64,000 bases of DNA from SIRX01 sp965213905 (GTDB taxonomy: Bacteria > Actinomycetota > Rubrobacteria > Rubrobacterales > Rubrobacteraceae): NCBI GenBank assembly GCA_965213905.1, contig CBDCAK010000001.1:179453-243452 (forward strand), read 5' to 3'. Of this stretch, positions 43,264 through 50,940 are shown piece by piece. The translations under genes were made by a program, and so were the position numbers. Numbering within the stretch: position 1 is the stretch's first letter; every line of letters starts with the position of its first letter. The notes below the pieces were generated by a model that saw nothing but the letters and a program-made list of their open reading frames with translations, had not been told where the DNA came from and ran no database searches.

Positions 43264-46230
43264 ATGCCGACACGCAAACTACTATCAGAGGTCCAGCGGG
43301 TCCGCTTCTCCGAGATCCCTGAGATGGACGCTCGCGAACTCGCCCGCCACTACACATTGTCCGAAGCTGACCTGATCGCTATCAGCATCCGCCGCGGCCG
43401 CGCTAATCGTCTCGGCTTTGCTATCCAGCTTTGTTTGTTGCGCCATCCCGGCCGGCCCTACAGACCTGGAGAGATCGTGCCGCGCAACATCATCGAGTTT
43501 ATAGCCTCTCAGGTTGGCGCAGACCCGGACGCGTTCTACGACTACGCTAGAGAACGCGACACGACCAGGAGAGAGCACGTAGCGGAAATCGTCCACACCT
43601 TCGGTTTCCGAACTTTTGGCAGACAAACGTATCGTGAGCTCTCCCGCTGGCTTCTTCCCGTCGCTGAGGGCACCGACTCCGGCGAGGCCCTCATAGGTGC
43701 GCTTCTCGAAGAAATGCGACGCCGAGAGATCATCGTTCCAGCTCTCTATGCCCTGGAAAGGCTCGCGTGGGAGACTAGGCGCCGGGCGCAGGAGAGGGTG
43801 TTCGGTAAGTTCGTTGAGAACCTCGAAGACGAACAACTCGAAAGGCTCGATTCTCTCTTGTTCGTGCCCGATGGAGGGGATGAGACTCCACTGAACCGCC
43901 TCCGGCGTCCGCCGGGACCGCCATCTCCGAAGAACTTCAAGGATGTGCTCGACCGATTGAACTTCATCCGGTCTCTGAAACTGTCAGAAGACGCCGACGC
44001 CGGCGTTCACCACAATCGTCTGACCCGCCTGGCCCGCGAAGGAGCGAAGACTACCCCGCAGCACCTGAGAAGGTTCGATCCTCTCCGCCGGAGGGCCACC
44101 CTCGTTGCCTACCTTACGGAGAGGTCCGCCGAACTCTCGGATCTGGCGCTGGAGATGCACGATCGCATGATCGGCGCCCTGATGAACAAAGCCGAGAAGA
44201 TGCGCGACGAGGGTTTCCGTAAACACGGCAAAGCCATAAACGAGAAGGTCGGCCTCTACGCGAAGCTCGGCAACGCCTTGATCTCTGCCAAAGAGAACGG
44301 AGAGGACCCCTACGACGTACTCGAAGAGATAATGGGCTGGGAGCGATTCATAAAGAGCGTAGCCGAAGCAGAAGGTCTCGCAATGCCAGCGAACTTCGAT
44401 TACCTGGACTTTCTCGAAGCTGGCCACGCCCACGTCCGGCGCTACGCTCCGGCCCTGCTGGAGGCCTTCGACTTCAAGGCGGCACCATCAGCAAAGCCTC
44501 TGATAGAAGCCGTGGAAGTGCTCAAGGAGATGAACGATAAAAACAAGAGGAAGATCCCGGAGGACGCACCCATCTCCTTCGTCAAGCCGAGATGGCGGGA
44601 TCACGTGTTCGGCTCTGAGGGCGAGCTAGACCGCCGCTACTACGAACTCTCTGCGCTTTCTGAACTCAAGAACTCTTTGAGAAGCGGGGACGTGTGGGTG
44701 CCCGGCAGCCGCAGCTATCGGGACTTCGACGACTATCTTCTTTCCAAAGAAGACTTCGACGCGATGCTCTCGAATGGAGGTCCGCCGGTCGCCGTGGAGA
44801 CCGACTTCACTGAGTATTTGGAAGAGCGGAAAGAGGGGCTGCACGAAAACCTTATCGAGGTCGGACGTCTCGTAAAAAGCGGCGAGCTAGAGGGCGTCAG
44901 CCTGGAGAAAGGAACGCTCAAGATCTCCCGTCCCAAAAGGGAAGAACCGGAGGGCATGGACGCCGTCACCCGCCTGGTCTACTCACTCGTTCCCCGGATA
45001 CGGCTCACCGACCTCCTCGTCGAGGTTGATTCGTGGTGCGACTTCTCCAAACGCTTCACCCACCTGAAGACCGGAGATGCCGTCAGGGACAAGAAGGTCC
45101 TCTACGCGACCCTCATGGCCGACGGGGTGAACCTCGGCCTCACTAAGATGGCCGAGGCCACCGACGATCCCAGGATCACCTACGAGAGGCTCGCCTGGGC
45201 CTCGGACTGGCACGTTCGCGATGAGACCTACCAGAGCGCAATAGCAGAGCTCGTCAACTTCCACCACGGGCTCCCCTTCGCCGGCAACTGGGGTGAGGGA
45301 ACTACCTCATCCTCGGATGGTCAGCGCTACCAGGCCGGTGGCCACAAGGCCTTCACGAGCCAGATCAATGCTAGGTACGGGCGTGAACCTGGGGTAATGT
45401 TCTACACTCACATCTCCGACCAGTACGCTCCCTTTTACTCCAAGGTGATAAACACCAGCGTCCGGGACGCTACCCACGTTTTAGACGGTCTCCTCTACCA
45501 TGAGACGGACCTGAATATAGAAGAGCACTACGTGGACACCGAGGGCTATACGGATCAGGTATTCGGGATGTGCCACCTGGAGGGCTTCCGCTTCGCCCCG
45601 CGCATCCGCGACCTCAAAAACCGGAGGATCTTTACCATAGAGAAGCCTTCCCGCTACAAAGATTTGGCACCATTGATCGGCGGTACGGTGAGAATAAAGC
45701 AAATAGAAACCCACTGGGAAGAAGTACTGAGGCTCGCAAGCTCGGTGAGCACCGGCACCGTCACGGCCTCCCTCATCCTCGGCAAGCTCGCTGCATACCC
45801 TAGACGCAACGGTCTGGCGTGGGCACTGAAGGAGATCGGCAAGATAGAGCGCTCGTTGTTCTATCTGGACTGGATGAAGAGCCCGGATCTCAGACGCCGG
45901 GTCACCGCCGGCCTCAATAAGGGCGAGGCGAGAAATGCCCTCGCCAGGGCCGTCTTCTTCAACCGTCTGGGCGAGATGCGCGACCGCTCCTACGAGGACC
46001 AGATGTACCGGGCCAGCGGACTCAACGTTCTTTGCGCCGCCATAGCCCTCTGGAACACCGTCTACGTCGAGCGGGCCGTCGAGGAGCTCAGGAGCCGCGG
46101 CCACGATATCACCGACGAGCACCTAAAGCACCTATCCCCACTCGGGTGGGAGCATATAGCGCTTACCGGCGTCTATCGCTGGAATCTACAGGGTGCTTCT
46201 TCGGGAGAGCTACGCCCGTTGCGCTCCTAG
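43264..46230 (+). CDS. tnpA: Tn3-family transposase, full length
   Basis: 988 residues from ATG 43264, preceded by GGGAGGAAAGT. N-terminal DUF4158 region (LLSEVQRVRFSEIPEMDARE, RRGRANRLGFAIQLCLLRHP) and C-terminal DDE_Tnp_Tn3 domain (FKF-like WASDWHVRDETYQSAIAELV, QRYQAGGHKAFTSQINARYG, EGYTDQVFGMCHLEGFRFAP, GLNVLCAAIALWNTVYVERA, HLSPLGWEHIALTGVYRW). Length and ends are those of an intact transposase. It is the right-most gene of the transposon, 96 bp from the inner edge of the terminal repeat. Confidence 0.95.
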   Translation: MPTRKLLSEVQRVRFSEIPEMDARELARHYTLSEADLIAISIRRGRANRLGFAIQLCLLRHPGRPYRPGEIVPRNIIEFIASQVGADPDAFYDYARERDTTRREHVAEIVHTFGFRTFGRQTYRELSRWLLPVAEGTDSGEALIGALLEEMRRREIIVPALYALERLAWETRRRAQERVFGKFVENLEDEQLERLDSLLFVPDGGDETPLNRLRRPPGPPSPKNFKDVLDRLNFIRSLKLSEDADAGVHHNRLTRLAREGAKTTPQHLRRFDPLRRRATLVAYLTERSAELSDLALEMHDRMIGALMNKAEKMRDEGFRKHGKAINEKVGLYAKLGNALISAKENGEDPYDVLEEIMGWERFIKSVAEAEGLAMPANFDYLDFLEAGHAHVRRYAPALLEAFDFKAAPSAKPLIEAVEVLKEMNDKNKRKIPEDAPISFVKPRWRDHVFGSEGELDRRYYELSALSELKNSLRSGDVWVPGSRSYRDFDDYLLSKEDFDAMLSNGGPPVAVETDFTEYLEERKEGLHENLIEVGRLVKSGELEGVSLEKGTLKISRPKREEPEGMDAVTRLVYSLVPRIRLTDLLVEVDSWCDFSKRFTHLKTGDAVRDKKVLYATLMADGVNLGLTKMAEATDDPRITYERLAWASDWHVRDETYQSAIAELVNFHHGLPFAGNWGEGTTSSSDGQRYQAGGHKAFTSQINARYGREPGVMFYTHISDQYAPFYSKVINTSVRDATHVLDGLLYHETDLNIEEHYVDTEGYTDQVFGMCHLEGFRFAPRIRDLKNRRIFTIEKPSRYKDLAPLIGGTVRIKQIETHWEEVLRLASSVSTGTVTASLILGKLAAYPRRNGLAWALKEIGKIERSLFYLDWMKSPDLRRRVTAGLNKGEARNALARAVFFNRLGEMRDRSYEDQMYRASGLNVLCAAIALWNTVYVERAVEELRSRGHDITDEHLKHLSPLGWEHIALTGVYRWNLQGASSGELRPLRS

Positions 46231-46234
46231 TTTT

Positions 46235-46270
46235 CCAGATATTGTCTCCAGATATTGTCTCCAGATATTG
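46235..46270 (+). repeat. Three direct repeats CCAGATATTG between tnpA and the right end
   Basis: CCAGATATTGTCT occurs twice (46235, 46248) and CCAGATATTGCTC once (46261), exactly 13 bp apart. They lie within the transposon just after the tnpA stop; they may be transposase accessory sites or a slippage product. Confidence 0.7.
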
Positions 46271-46325
46271 CTCAATAGCAACAGCTAGCAGTTATTCGCT
46301 ATGCATTGACACTGATTGCTACATT

Positions 46326-46364
46326 CCTTAACGTACAGAATTCCCAAAATGGTACCGCTACGCG
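46326..46364 (-). repeat. Right terminal inverted repeat of the Tn3-family transposon
   Basis: Read inward from 46364: CGCGTAGCGGTACC, then the same 25 bp as the left end, to TTAAGG. The tip is CGCG rather than GGGG and forms, with the flank, the palindrome TACCGC-TAC-GCGGTA (46353-46367). Followed by GTATA (46365-46369), identical to the left flank. Confidence 0.82.
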
Positions 46365-46524
46365 GTATAGTTATTCGTTGCTTCTGCATATTTCCGGGCT
46401 AAATCGTCGCGTGGAGTTTCCGAGTTCGTTTCTGCCAAGTCTGGCTCCGCCTATGCGTTGCACTATTTTTGGCTAGGTCTGTTCGGCCGAACACCTAATC
46501 GAGCTCGTATCCTCGTTCAGTATT

Positions 46525-47295
46525 TTGGGTGTTCTAAACACCTTGGACGAACGCGAGAAACTCTACTTCAACCGGTACCAGTTTGGAGATAAGGCCGAGG
46601 ATATCGCAAAGGCCTTCCCTATGCTCTCTGATGGACTTCGCGAGGAGCTTGATGCGGCCATAGATCAGGTTGGCGGGCGGCCGGGGGTGCCGCTGGATGA
46701 TCTCCAGATGTCTGAACGTACCAAAGACCTTGCGGTGGGTCTCGGTATTCTAGATGTCTCTGAAGTTCCCAGTCCTAGCGGTGTCGTCAAGTTCGTTACC
46801 TCCGCTGGGCTAGCACCGCCTTCTGTGGGGGGTCAAACCTCGCACCTAGAGAACGACATATTCCACCACGCTAAGATGCTGCTTTCTTCATTCCGCTACG
46901 GACAACTTAGGAGTACAGCCTCTAGGGGCCGCATCAACGACCCGGCCGTGTTGGTAGATCGCCTGTTGAGCCAAGGAGAGGTTGGGCCTTGCACTGCTAT
47001 AGGTGAAGACTACGTGACCCTAGAAGCTAATGGAGTAATCCGGACCGTGCAGGCCAACGACAGAGTTGGTAGCCAATTCTCCATGCAACTTCGCCGACGA
47101 GAACCAGCACAGATAGTGCTCGATCTTTTCGAGTCAGGTGTCAGTGACACCATTGCGGCGAAATCCGTTCCGAAGAATCTACAGCTACCGTTAGGCTACA
47201 CGGGTCCCGAGACCCAGCGGGTCGCCGCCTACAGGCGGCTCGTACCCCACGGCGACAAGTCTGTACGTGCATTGATGGAAGGTCTCAGGACATGA
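46525..47295 (+). CDS. Hypothetical protein, first gene of a nuclease cassette
   Basis: About 256 residues from a TTG at 46525; the frame is open only back to a TAG at 46474 and has no ATG, so the true start is unsure. Not recognised. The sequence is mostly helical with polar segments (EREKLYFNRYQFGDKAEDIA, ENDIFHHAKMLLSSFRYGQL, GEDYVTLEANGVIRTVQAND). Its stop overlaps the start of the PD-(D/E)XK-like gene (ATGA), so the two are translated together. It begins about 160 bp from the right end of the Tn3 transposon, but the flanking duplication shows the transposon inserted upstream of it, not inside it. Confidence 0.6.
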   Translation: MGVLNTLDEREKLYFNRYQFGDKAEDIAKAFPMLSDGLREELDAAIDQVGGRPGVPLDDLQMSERTKDLAVGLGILDVSEVPSPSGVVKFVTSAGLAPPSVGGQTSHLENDIFHHAKMLLSSFRYGQLRSTASRGRINDPAVLVDRLLSQGEVGPCTAIGEDYVTLEANGVIRTVQANDRVGSQFSMQLRRREPAQIVLDLFESGVSDTIAAKSVPKNLQLPLGYTGPETQRVAAYRRLVPHGDKSVRALMEGLRT

Positions 47296-47852
47296 GCAGT
47301 CGAGGAGGCTCAAGTGACGGGCGAAAGGGATCCAGGCTGGAGCTTCAAACGGCAGCTTATTTCCAGGGTTTGGGTTACCTAGTGAGGCGGGGTGTCAAGC
47401 TTGCAGTCGCGGCGGGCTCCGCTGACGTTACTGACATAGACGTTCTAGCTCTCCGTTTTTCTACCCCACTCGCTGAAGAGAAACTGATTGCCGACTGCAA
47501 GGACCGTAAGAGACCTAAGCAGTACGAGAGAATATTGTGGACCCGCGGGTTGGCCTCGTTTGCCCACGTTGACCGGGCGGTGGTGGTACTGCCCTGCCCC
47601 GCGTGCCGTGGCAGGCTAGAGAGTTCAGCACGCAGGGGGTGTGGAGATCATGGAGACCAGAGAAGTCTCCAGCGAGGCGGCGGACGGAGAGCTATCCTAT
47701 TGGGCCTATGGCGAAGCCGATTCCGCGCTCGACCAGTTGACAACGCTGAGAAAGCAGCGAGTCCAGCAGCAGGACAGCGGCCTGGCAACGGAGCTTGCCA
47801 AAGAGGACCTCAAGCTCCGTCAAATGTTGCTCGTAGGCCATCCGCTGACTAA
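47292..47852 (+). CDS. PD-(D/E)XK nuclease-like protein, probable frameshift at its end
   Basis: The first 105-115 residues look genuine: LELQTAAYFQGLGYLVRRGV, then GSADVTDIDVLALRFSTPLA and EKLIADCKDRKRPKQYERIL, i.e. an acidic E...D...DxK pattern of the PD-(D/E)XK (restriction-endonuclease-like) fold, then LWTRGLASFAHVDRAVVVLP. After about 47600 the frame turns Arg/Gly-rich and meaningless, while the next frame becomes protein-like, so either a 1-base change (for example in the GGGGG at 47635) split one gene, or the next ORF is separate and this one ends by chance. Role by context: nuclease of a defence-like cassette. Confidence 0.6.
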   Translation: MSSRGGSSDGRKGSRLELQTAAYFQGLGYLVRRGVKLAVAAGSADVTDIDVLALRFSTPLAEEKLIADCKDRKRPKQYERILWTRGLASFAHVDRAVVVLPCPACRGRLESSARRGCGDHGDQRSLQRGGGRRAILLGLWRSRFRARPVDNAEKAASPAAGQRPGNGACQRGPQAPSNVARRPSAD

Positions 47853-48426
47853 CTTCAACCGCATTGTTCAGACACTCGCCACCGTAGGCCAGCGCGCAGG
47901 TCAGGGCTCCGAGGAGATGCGCTGGCTTAGGTTACGCACCTGCTACAATGCCGCCGTGGTTGCTACGGTAATGCTAGTGCGCTTCGCCTCCGAAACTAAG
48001 TGGACTCCTGAGGAGGAATGGTCTGAGTACGCTCGCAAGAAACTGACCTTTGGAGATGTTCCACCGAATAAGGCGCGCCAGTTGGCGAAGCTGGCATTAG
48101 ACACAGATTACTATGAGGTTCTACCCTCACCCGAATACACCGACGAGATCATCGGTGTCTTGGGAACGCTGATCTCTCAGCCGGGTGCCGCTTCTACGGT
48201 ACCGCAGGCGCTAGACTACAAGCTATTCGGGCAGGAATTGGTCAACGAAGATGCTTCAGAGTCGCCGGTCAGAGTGCCAGATGTTGGCTCCGCTAAACTT
48301 GGCAGGCAAATTCTCTCAGCGCTCTCCTATGCAGCCGAGGTGTCCGTGAGCTTGTGGGACTTAGATCACGACGGCCGTGACTCCGCTACTCCAACCGGCG
48401 GCGGCCCCGCTTTCCCACTAAGATAG
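47641..48426 (+). CDS. Hypothetical helical protein, third gene of the cassette
   Basis: Up to 261 residues; a start at GTG 47641 or ATG 47650 (GTGGAG box) is possible, unless it is the C-terminal half of the preceding nuclease-like protein. Not recognised. Mostly helical, with a Gln/Lys-rich coiled region (ALDQLTTLRKQRVQQQ), a hydrophobic helix CYNAAVVATVMLVRFASE, and DVPPNKARQLAKLALDTDYY. No signal peptide or catalytic motif is seen. It ends 73 bp before an ISL3-like terminal repeat at 48499-48542. Confidence 0.6.
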   Translation: MEIMETREVSSEAADGELSYWAYGEADSALDQLTTLRKQRVQQQDSGLATELAKEDLKLRQMLLVGHPLTNFNRIVQTLATVGQRAGQGSEEMRWLRLRTCYNAAVVATVMLVRFASETKWTPEEEWSEYARKKLTFGDVPPNKARQLAKLALDTDYYEVLPSPEYTDEIIGVLGTLISQPGAASTVPQALDYKLFGQELVNEDASESPVRVPDVGSAKLGRQILSALSYAAEVSVSLWDLDHDGRDSATPTGGGPAFPLR

Positions 48427-48498
48427 CCAAAATTGAGAAACTTTTAACGGGGCTGTCGTCCTATGTACAAATAGCAACAGCGGTTCAAATGGTATTTG

Positions 48499-48542
48499 TT
48501 ACAAGAAGTGGCACTCGATTACACGTATCTCGGTCATGGGCC
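48499..48542 (-). repeat. Solo ISL3-like terminal repeat
   Basis: Read on the minus strand from 48542: GGCCCATGACCGAGATACG, then TGTAATCGAGTGCCACTTC and TTGTA. It matches the right end of the 51563-53470 element (GTGCCACTT...TGTA) and the ISL3 end at 20879. Its orientation places the element body to the left, towards the nuclease cassette. No partner end is seen between 34.3 and 48.5 kb. Confidence 0.65.
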
Positions 48543-48866
48543 TACTAGGTCGGGCCGGTCGGCTGCGTAGCACAACTCTAGTCCGTCACCCGGACGATAG
48601 CCTTCGAGCCTTGCGGCCATCCAACTCAAGTTGGTAAAAGCCTCCACGTACACGATGAACTTCTCCCCGTCTCGCGTTGACGTCTCCGATAAGGGTAGCA
48701 AAAACCAGCCGGTTTTCGACACCCCTTTTCGCCAAAGACAGAACCCTATAGATATAGGGTTTTCGTGGGACCGGATTCGTACCCCTTGTATGTTGAGTGT
48801 GGTCGTAGAATCGGTCGGTGAAGGTGCGACAGACCGACGACCCCGTGGTCCAAGGCTTCGCCTCAA
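48534..48866 (-). pseudogene. Possible gene fragment abutting the ISL3-like end
   Basis: A minus-strand frame of up to 110 residues whose last part looks protein-like (GEKFIVYVEAFTNLSWMAAR, LEGYRPGDGLELCYAADRPD) and stops inside the ISL3-like repeat (LVGP, then TGA in GGCCCATGACC). It may be a gene cut by that insertion. It also spans the hairpin at 48742-48761. Alternatively this is non-coding DNA of the IS110 left end. Not recognised. Confidence 0.3.
48742..48761. other. 9-bp perfect hairpin upstream of the IS110 transposase
   Basis: AACCCTATA and TATAGGGTT separated by GA. It lies about 230 bp before the IS110 transposase, in the 5' non-coding part of the element. IS110-type elements express a structured bridge RNA from non-coding ends, so this stem could belong to it; unproven. 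Confidence 0.45.
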
Positions 48867-48993
48867 GGCCGTAGAAAAGCAGTGGTAGTCGCGCCTCTTT
48901 TGCTAATAGAGCCCGAACAGTTGCCTGGGACGCCGTTGCGAACAGCGATCCCGTATCGGCAAGGCAGGGCCATAAGTAGAGGGGAGCAGAAAG

Positions 48994-49935
48994 ATAACGG
49001 ACGCACTAATCTACGCCGGGATAGACGTGGCGAAGGATCGCCTGGACCTGGTTCTTCGGCCGAGTGGGGAGTACCTGGAGGCAACTAACGACGAGCAGGG
49101 CATTGGGTTGCTGGTTCAACGTCTTAGAGAGGGGAACATGGCATTGGTGGTTCTCGAAGCCACCGGAGGGCTTGAACAGCCTATTGCTGCGGCCCTCGCA
49201 GTTACGGGCCTGTCGGTGGCGATTGTCAACCCTCGGCAGGTTAGAGACTTTGCCAAGGCCACCGGCAAGCTAGCCAAAACCGACCGGATCGACGCGGCGG
49301 TGCTAGCGCACTTCGCCGAGGCGGTGAGGCCGGAGCCACGTCCCTTGGCCAACGAGAACGCCCGGGAACTCTCAGCCATAGTACTCAGGAGAAGACAGAT
49401 TCTCACTATGATGACTGCCGAGGGCAATAGGGCTCGCACCGCGCCGAAGGCTGTGAGGAAGAGGATTGAAGCCCACCTGCGTTGGCTCAAGAAGGAGTTG
49501 GGGCGAGTAAACGACGAGTTGGACCATGCTCTGAAAGAGAATCTCGTGTGGGAAGAGAGTGCGAAGTTGCTCATGAGCGTACCTGGGGTCGGATCCACGC
49601 TTTCGGCAACCCTGCTCGCAGAGCTGCCGGAGCTAGAATACCTCGACCGCAGGCGACTGGCCGGCTTGGTCGGGGTGGCGCCTCTCAACCGCGATTCCGG
49701 GACGTTGCGCGGTATACGCACGGTGTGGGGCGGGCGATCTGGTGTAAGGACGACCCTTTACATGGCGACCCTGTGCGCCACTCGCCACAACCCAGTGATC
49801 CGGGAGTTCTACGGGCGCCTGGTAACAGCCGGCAAGTCCAAGAAGGTGGCGCTCACGGCCTGCATGAGAAAGCTCTTGACAATCCTCGCGGCGGTGCTCC
49901 GAAAGCGTGAACCTTGGCGAGCAACCTTATCCTGA
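48994..49935 (+). CDS. IS110-family (DEDD) transposase, ATA or GTG start
   Basis: About 313 residues if read from the ATA at 48994 (GGGGAG 7 nt upstream), or 302 from the GTG at 49027. The N-terminal DEDD domain reads ITDALIYAGIDVAKDRLDLV, LVVLEATGGLEQPIAAALAV, KTDRIDAAVLAHFAEAVRPE; the C-terminal Transposase_20 domain is MSVPGVGSTLSATLLAELPE, LAGLVGVAPLNRDSGTLRG, GRSGVRTTLYMATLCATRHN with the catalytic Ser region. Residues before the GTG (TDALIYAGID) belong to the conserved domain, so the normal ATG appears mutated to ATA. IS110 enzymes act with a bridge RNA; the 5' non-coding region from about 48.55 kb is where to look. Confidence 0.88.
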   Translation: MTDALIYAGIDVAKDRLDLVLRPSGEYLEATNDEQGIGLLVQRLREGNMALVVLEATGGLEQPIAAALAVTGLSVAIVNPRQVRDFAKATGKLAKTDRIDAAVLAHFAEAVRPEPRPLANENARELSAIVLRRRQILTMMTAEGNRARTAPKAVRKRIEAHLRWLKKELGRVNDELDHALKENLVWEESAKLLMSVPGVGSTLSATLLAELPELEYLDRRRLAGLVGVAPLNRDSGTLRGIRTVWGGRSGVRTTLYMATLCATRHNPVIREFYGRLVTAGKSKKVALTACMRKLLTILAAVLRKREPWRATLS

Positions 49936-49941
49936 GGTCAC

Positions 49942-50472
49942 TCATTCACCAATCCGGTATCGGTACTCGCGATACACTTGTGGCTGCGGGTTGGGCCTTG
50001 AGAGGTCCGGAGCATTCCGGCCGATCGTGTTGCGCAGCCAGTCGTACTCTTCGTCCGAGACTACCTCAGCGTCGACCAGTACGCTCGCCACCGCCTTGAC
50101 CTCAAGGTTTGTCCAGGCGAACATCTCTGCATAGCGGAGGACTGAGCGCACAGTCTCTGGGTTCTTAGGTTTCGGAGCCTTCGAGAGAAACTCCGCATGC
50201 CATGCTACGGCGCCCTCGAAGAGCCAGCGCTCCACCTTCTCCAGGGTAAGCGGGTCGAGAGGACTTCTAGAGATAACGAAGCCATCGCTCAAGGGATGCA
50301 CGATCTCTACGCGCGCTCTGAGACCATGTGCGGACTCGTACTCGCCAACACTAACTGTCCACTCCGGGGCATGCTCGCGGACGAGGCTCTCAACGTCTCG
50401 GACGAAGGAGGGATCGATCATGCTCCTATGGTACGTTGCCTCTGCCACTTTCCCAACCCTCTCCCACTCCAA
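49942..50472 (-). CDS. Hypothetical protein
   Basis: 176 residues, soluble, not recognised. Visible segments: MIDPSFVRDVESLVREHAPE, WTVSVGEYESAHGLRARVEI, VERWLFEGAVAWHAEFLSKA, then a helical end (MFAWTNLEVKAVASVLVDAE; DEEYDWLRNTIGRN). Codon use and Leu/Val pattern look genuine. The first residues (MEWERVGKVAEATYHRS) may be over-extended; MIDPSF is an alternative start. It converges on the IS110 transposase, with 6 bp between the two stop ends. Confidence 0.6.
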   Translation of the reverse strand: MEWERVGKVAEATYHRSMIDPSFVRDVESLVREHAPEWTVSVGEYESAHGLRARVEIVHPLSDGFVISRSPLDPLTLEKVERWLFEGAVAWHAEFLSKAPKPKNPETVRSVLRYAEMFAWTNLEVKAVASVLVDAEVVSDEEYDWLRNTIGRNAPDLSRPNPQPQVYREYRYRIGE

Positions 50473-50569
50473 ACCTTCGCCTCCTCGTGCTCACCTCACG
50501 GGTTGCGCTGGTACTTGACATCCAAGACAGTTGCTTTTCTGACACCCCCGAAACGTATCACCTTGCCTC

Positions 50570-50940
50570 ACATGACGGCTAACCTGTTATCAGACCTCTT
50601 AGGAACTCTTCTATTGAAAGGAACTCTTCTATTTGAAAGTAGGCCTGGGCGAGAATGACACACAGGAAGATCCCGACCCAAAGGCCGCGTCTCAAGTAGA
50701 CTTCCAGCGGGTAGGACATCTTCATGGAGAAGCGCCGGGTTAGGATCCAGGCTGGAATGGTCAGACCATCGCTCCGAGTGCGGCCGAGATTATTACGACC
50801 AACGTTCCCGAGGCCACTGCACCATATTTGTTTCCTATCGCCTGGTATCGTATGGGTGTGAGAACCTTCGATGCTACGGTGTTTTTTCGGGTAAGTCTGA
50901 GGTAAGTTTCTTGTACCTTTTGTAGGTTTCCTCCATGTGG
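50570..50940 (-). pseudogene. Decayed membrane-protein gene with at least two frameshifts
   Basis: On the minus strand three frames together read like one small membrane protein: MEETYKRYKKLTSDLPEKTP from about 50936, then VASKVLTPIRYQAIGNKYG and AVASGTLVVIISAALGAMV before a TGA, then TIPAWILTRRFSMKMSYPLE, VYLRRGLWVGIFLCVILAQA and YFQIEEF to a stop near 50597. Two hydrophobic segments remain. Switching between frames needs at least two indels, so it is a pseudogene. The rest of 50473-51118 contains nothing else recognisable. Confidence 0.45.

Larger units (their letters stand above)
34459..46364. mobile_element. 11.9-kb Tn3-family transposon carrying a drrABC-like module
   Basis: Left terminal repeat 34459-34497 (GGGGTCACAGTACCATTTTG, then GGAATTCTGTACGCTAACG) and right repeat, minus strand from 46364 (CGCGTAGCGGTACCATTTTG, then GGAATTCTGTACGTTAAGG). 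They match over the inner 25 bp nearly perfectly; the outer 8 bp of the right end differ. Both sides are flanked by GTATA (34454-34458 and 46365-46369), the 5-bp duplication expected of Tn3-type insertion. Inside are a HEPN-like gene, resolvase with res-like region, tetR, epoxide hydrolase, two ABC transporter genes, a UvrA-like gene and full-length tnpA 129 bp from the right end. All parts of a unit transposon are present. Confidence 0.88.

Noticed and set aside
34454..46369. Possibility that GTATA is part of the right-end palindrome rather than a target duplication
   Set aside because: GTATA is present on both sides of the Tn3 element in the same orientation and at the exact tip of the left repeat, so I keep it as a duplication, but GTATA beside the IS1182 left tip leaves some doubt.
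47640..47852. C-terminal 70 residues of the nuclease-like frame
   Set aside because: Arg/Gly-rich sequence lying over a better frame; likely not part of the native protein.
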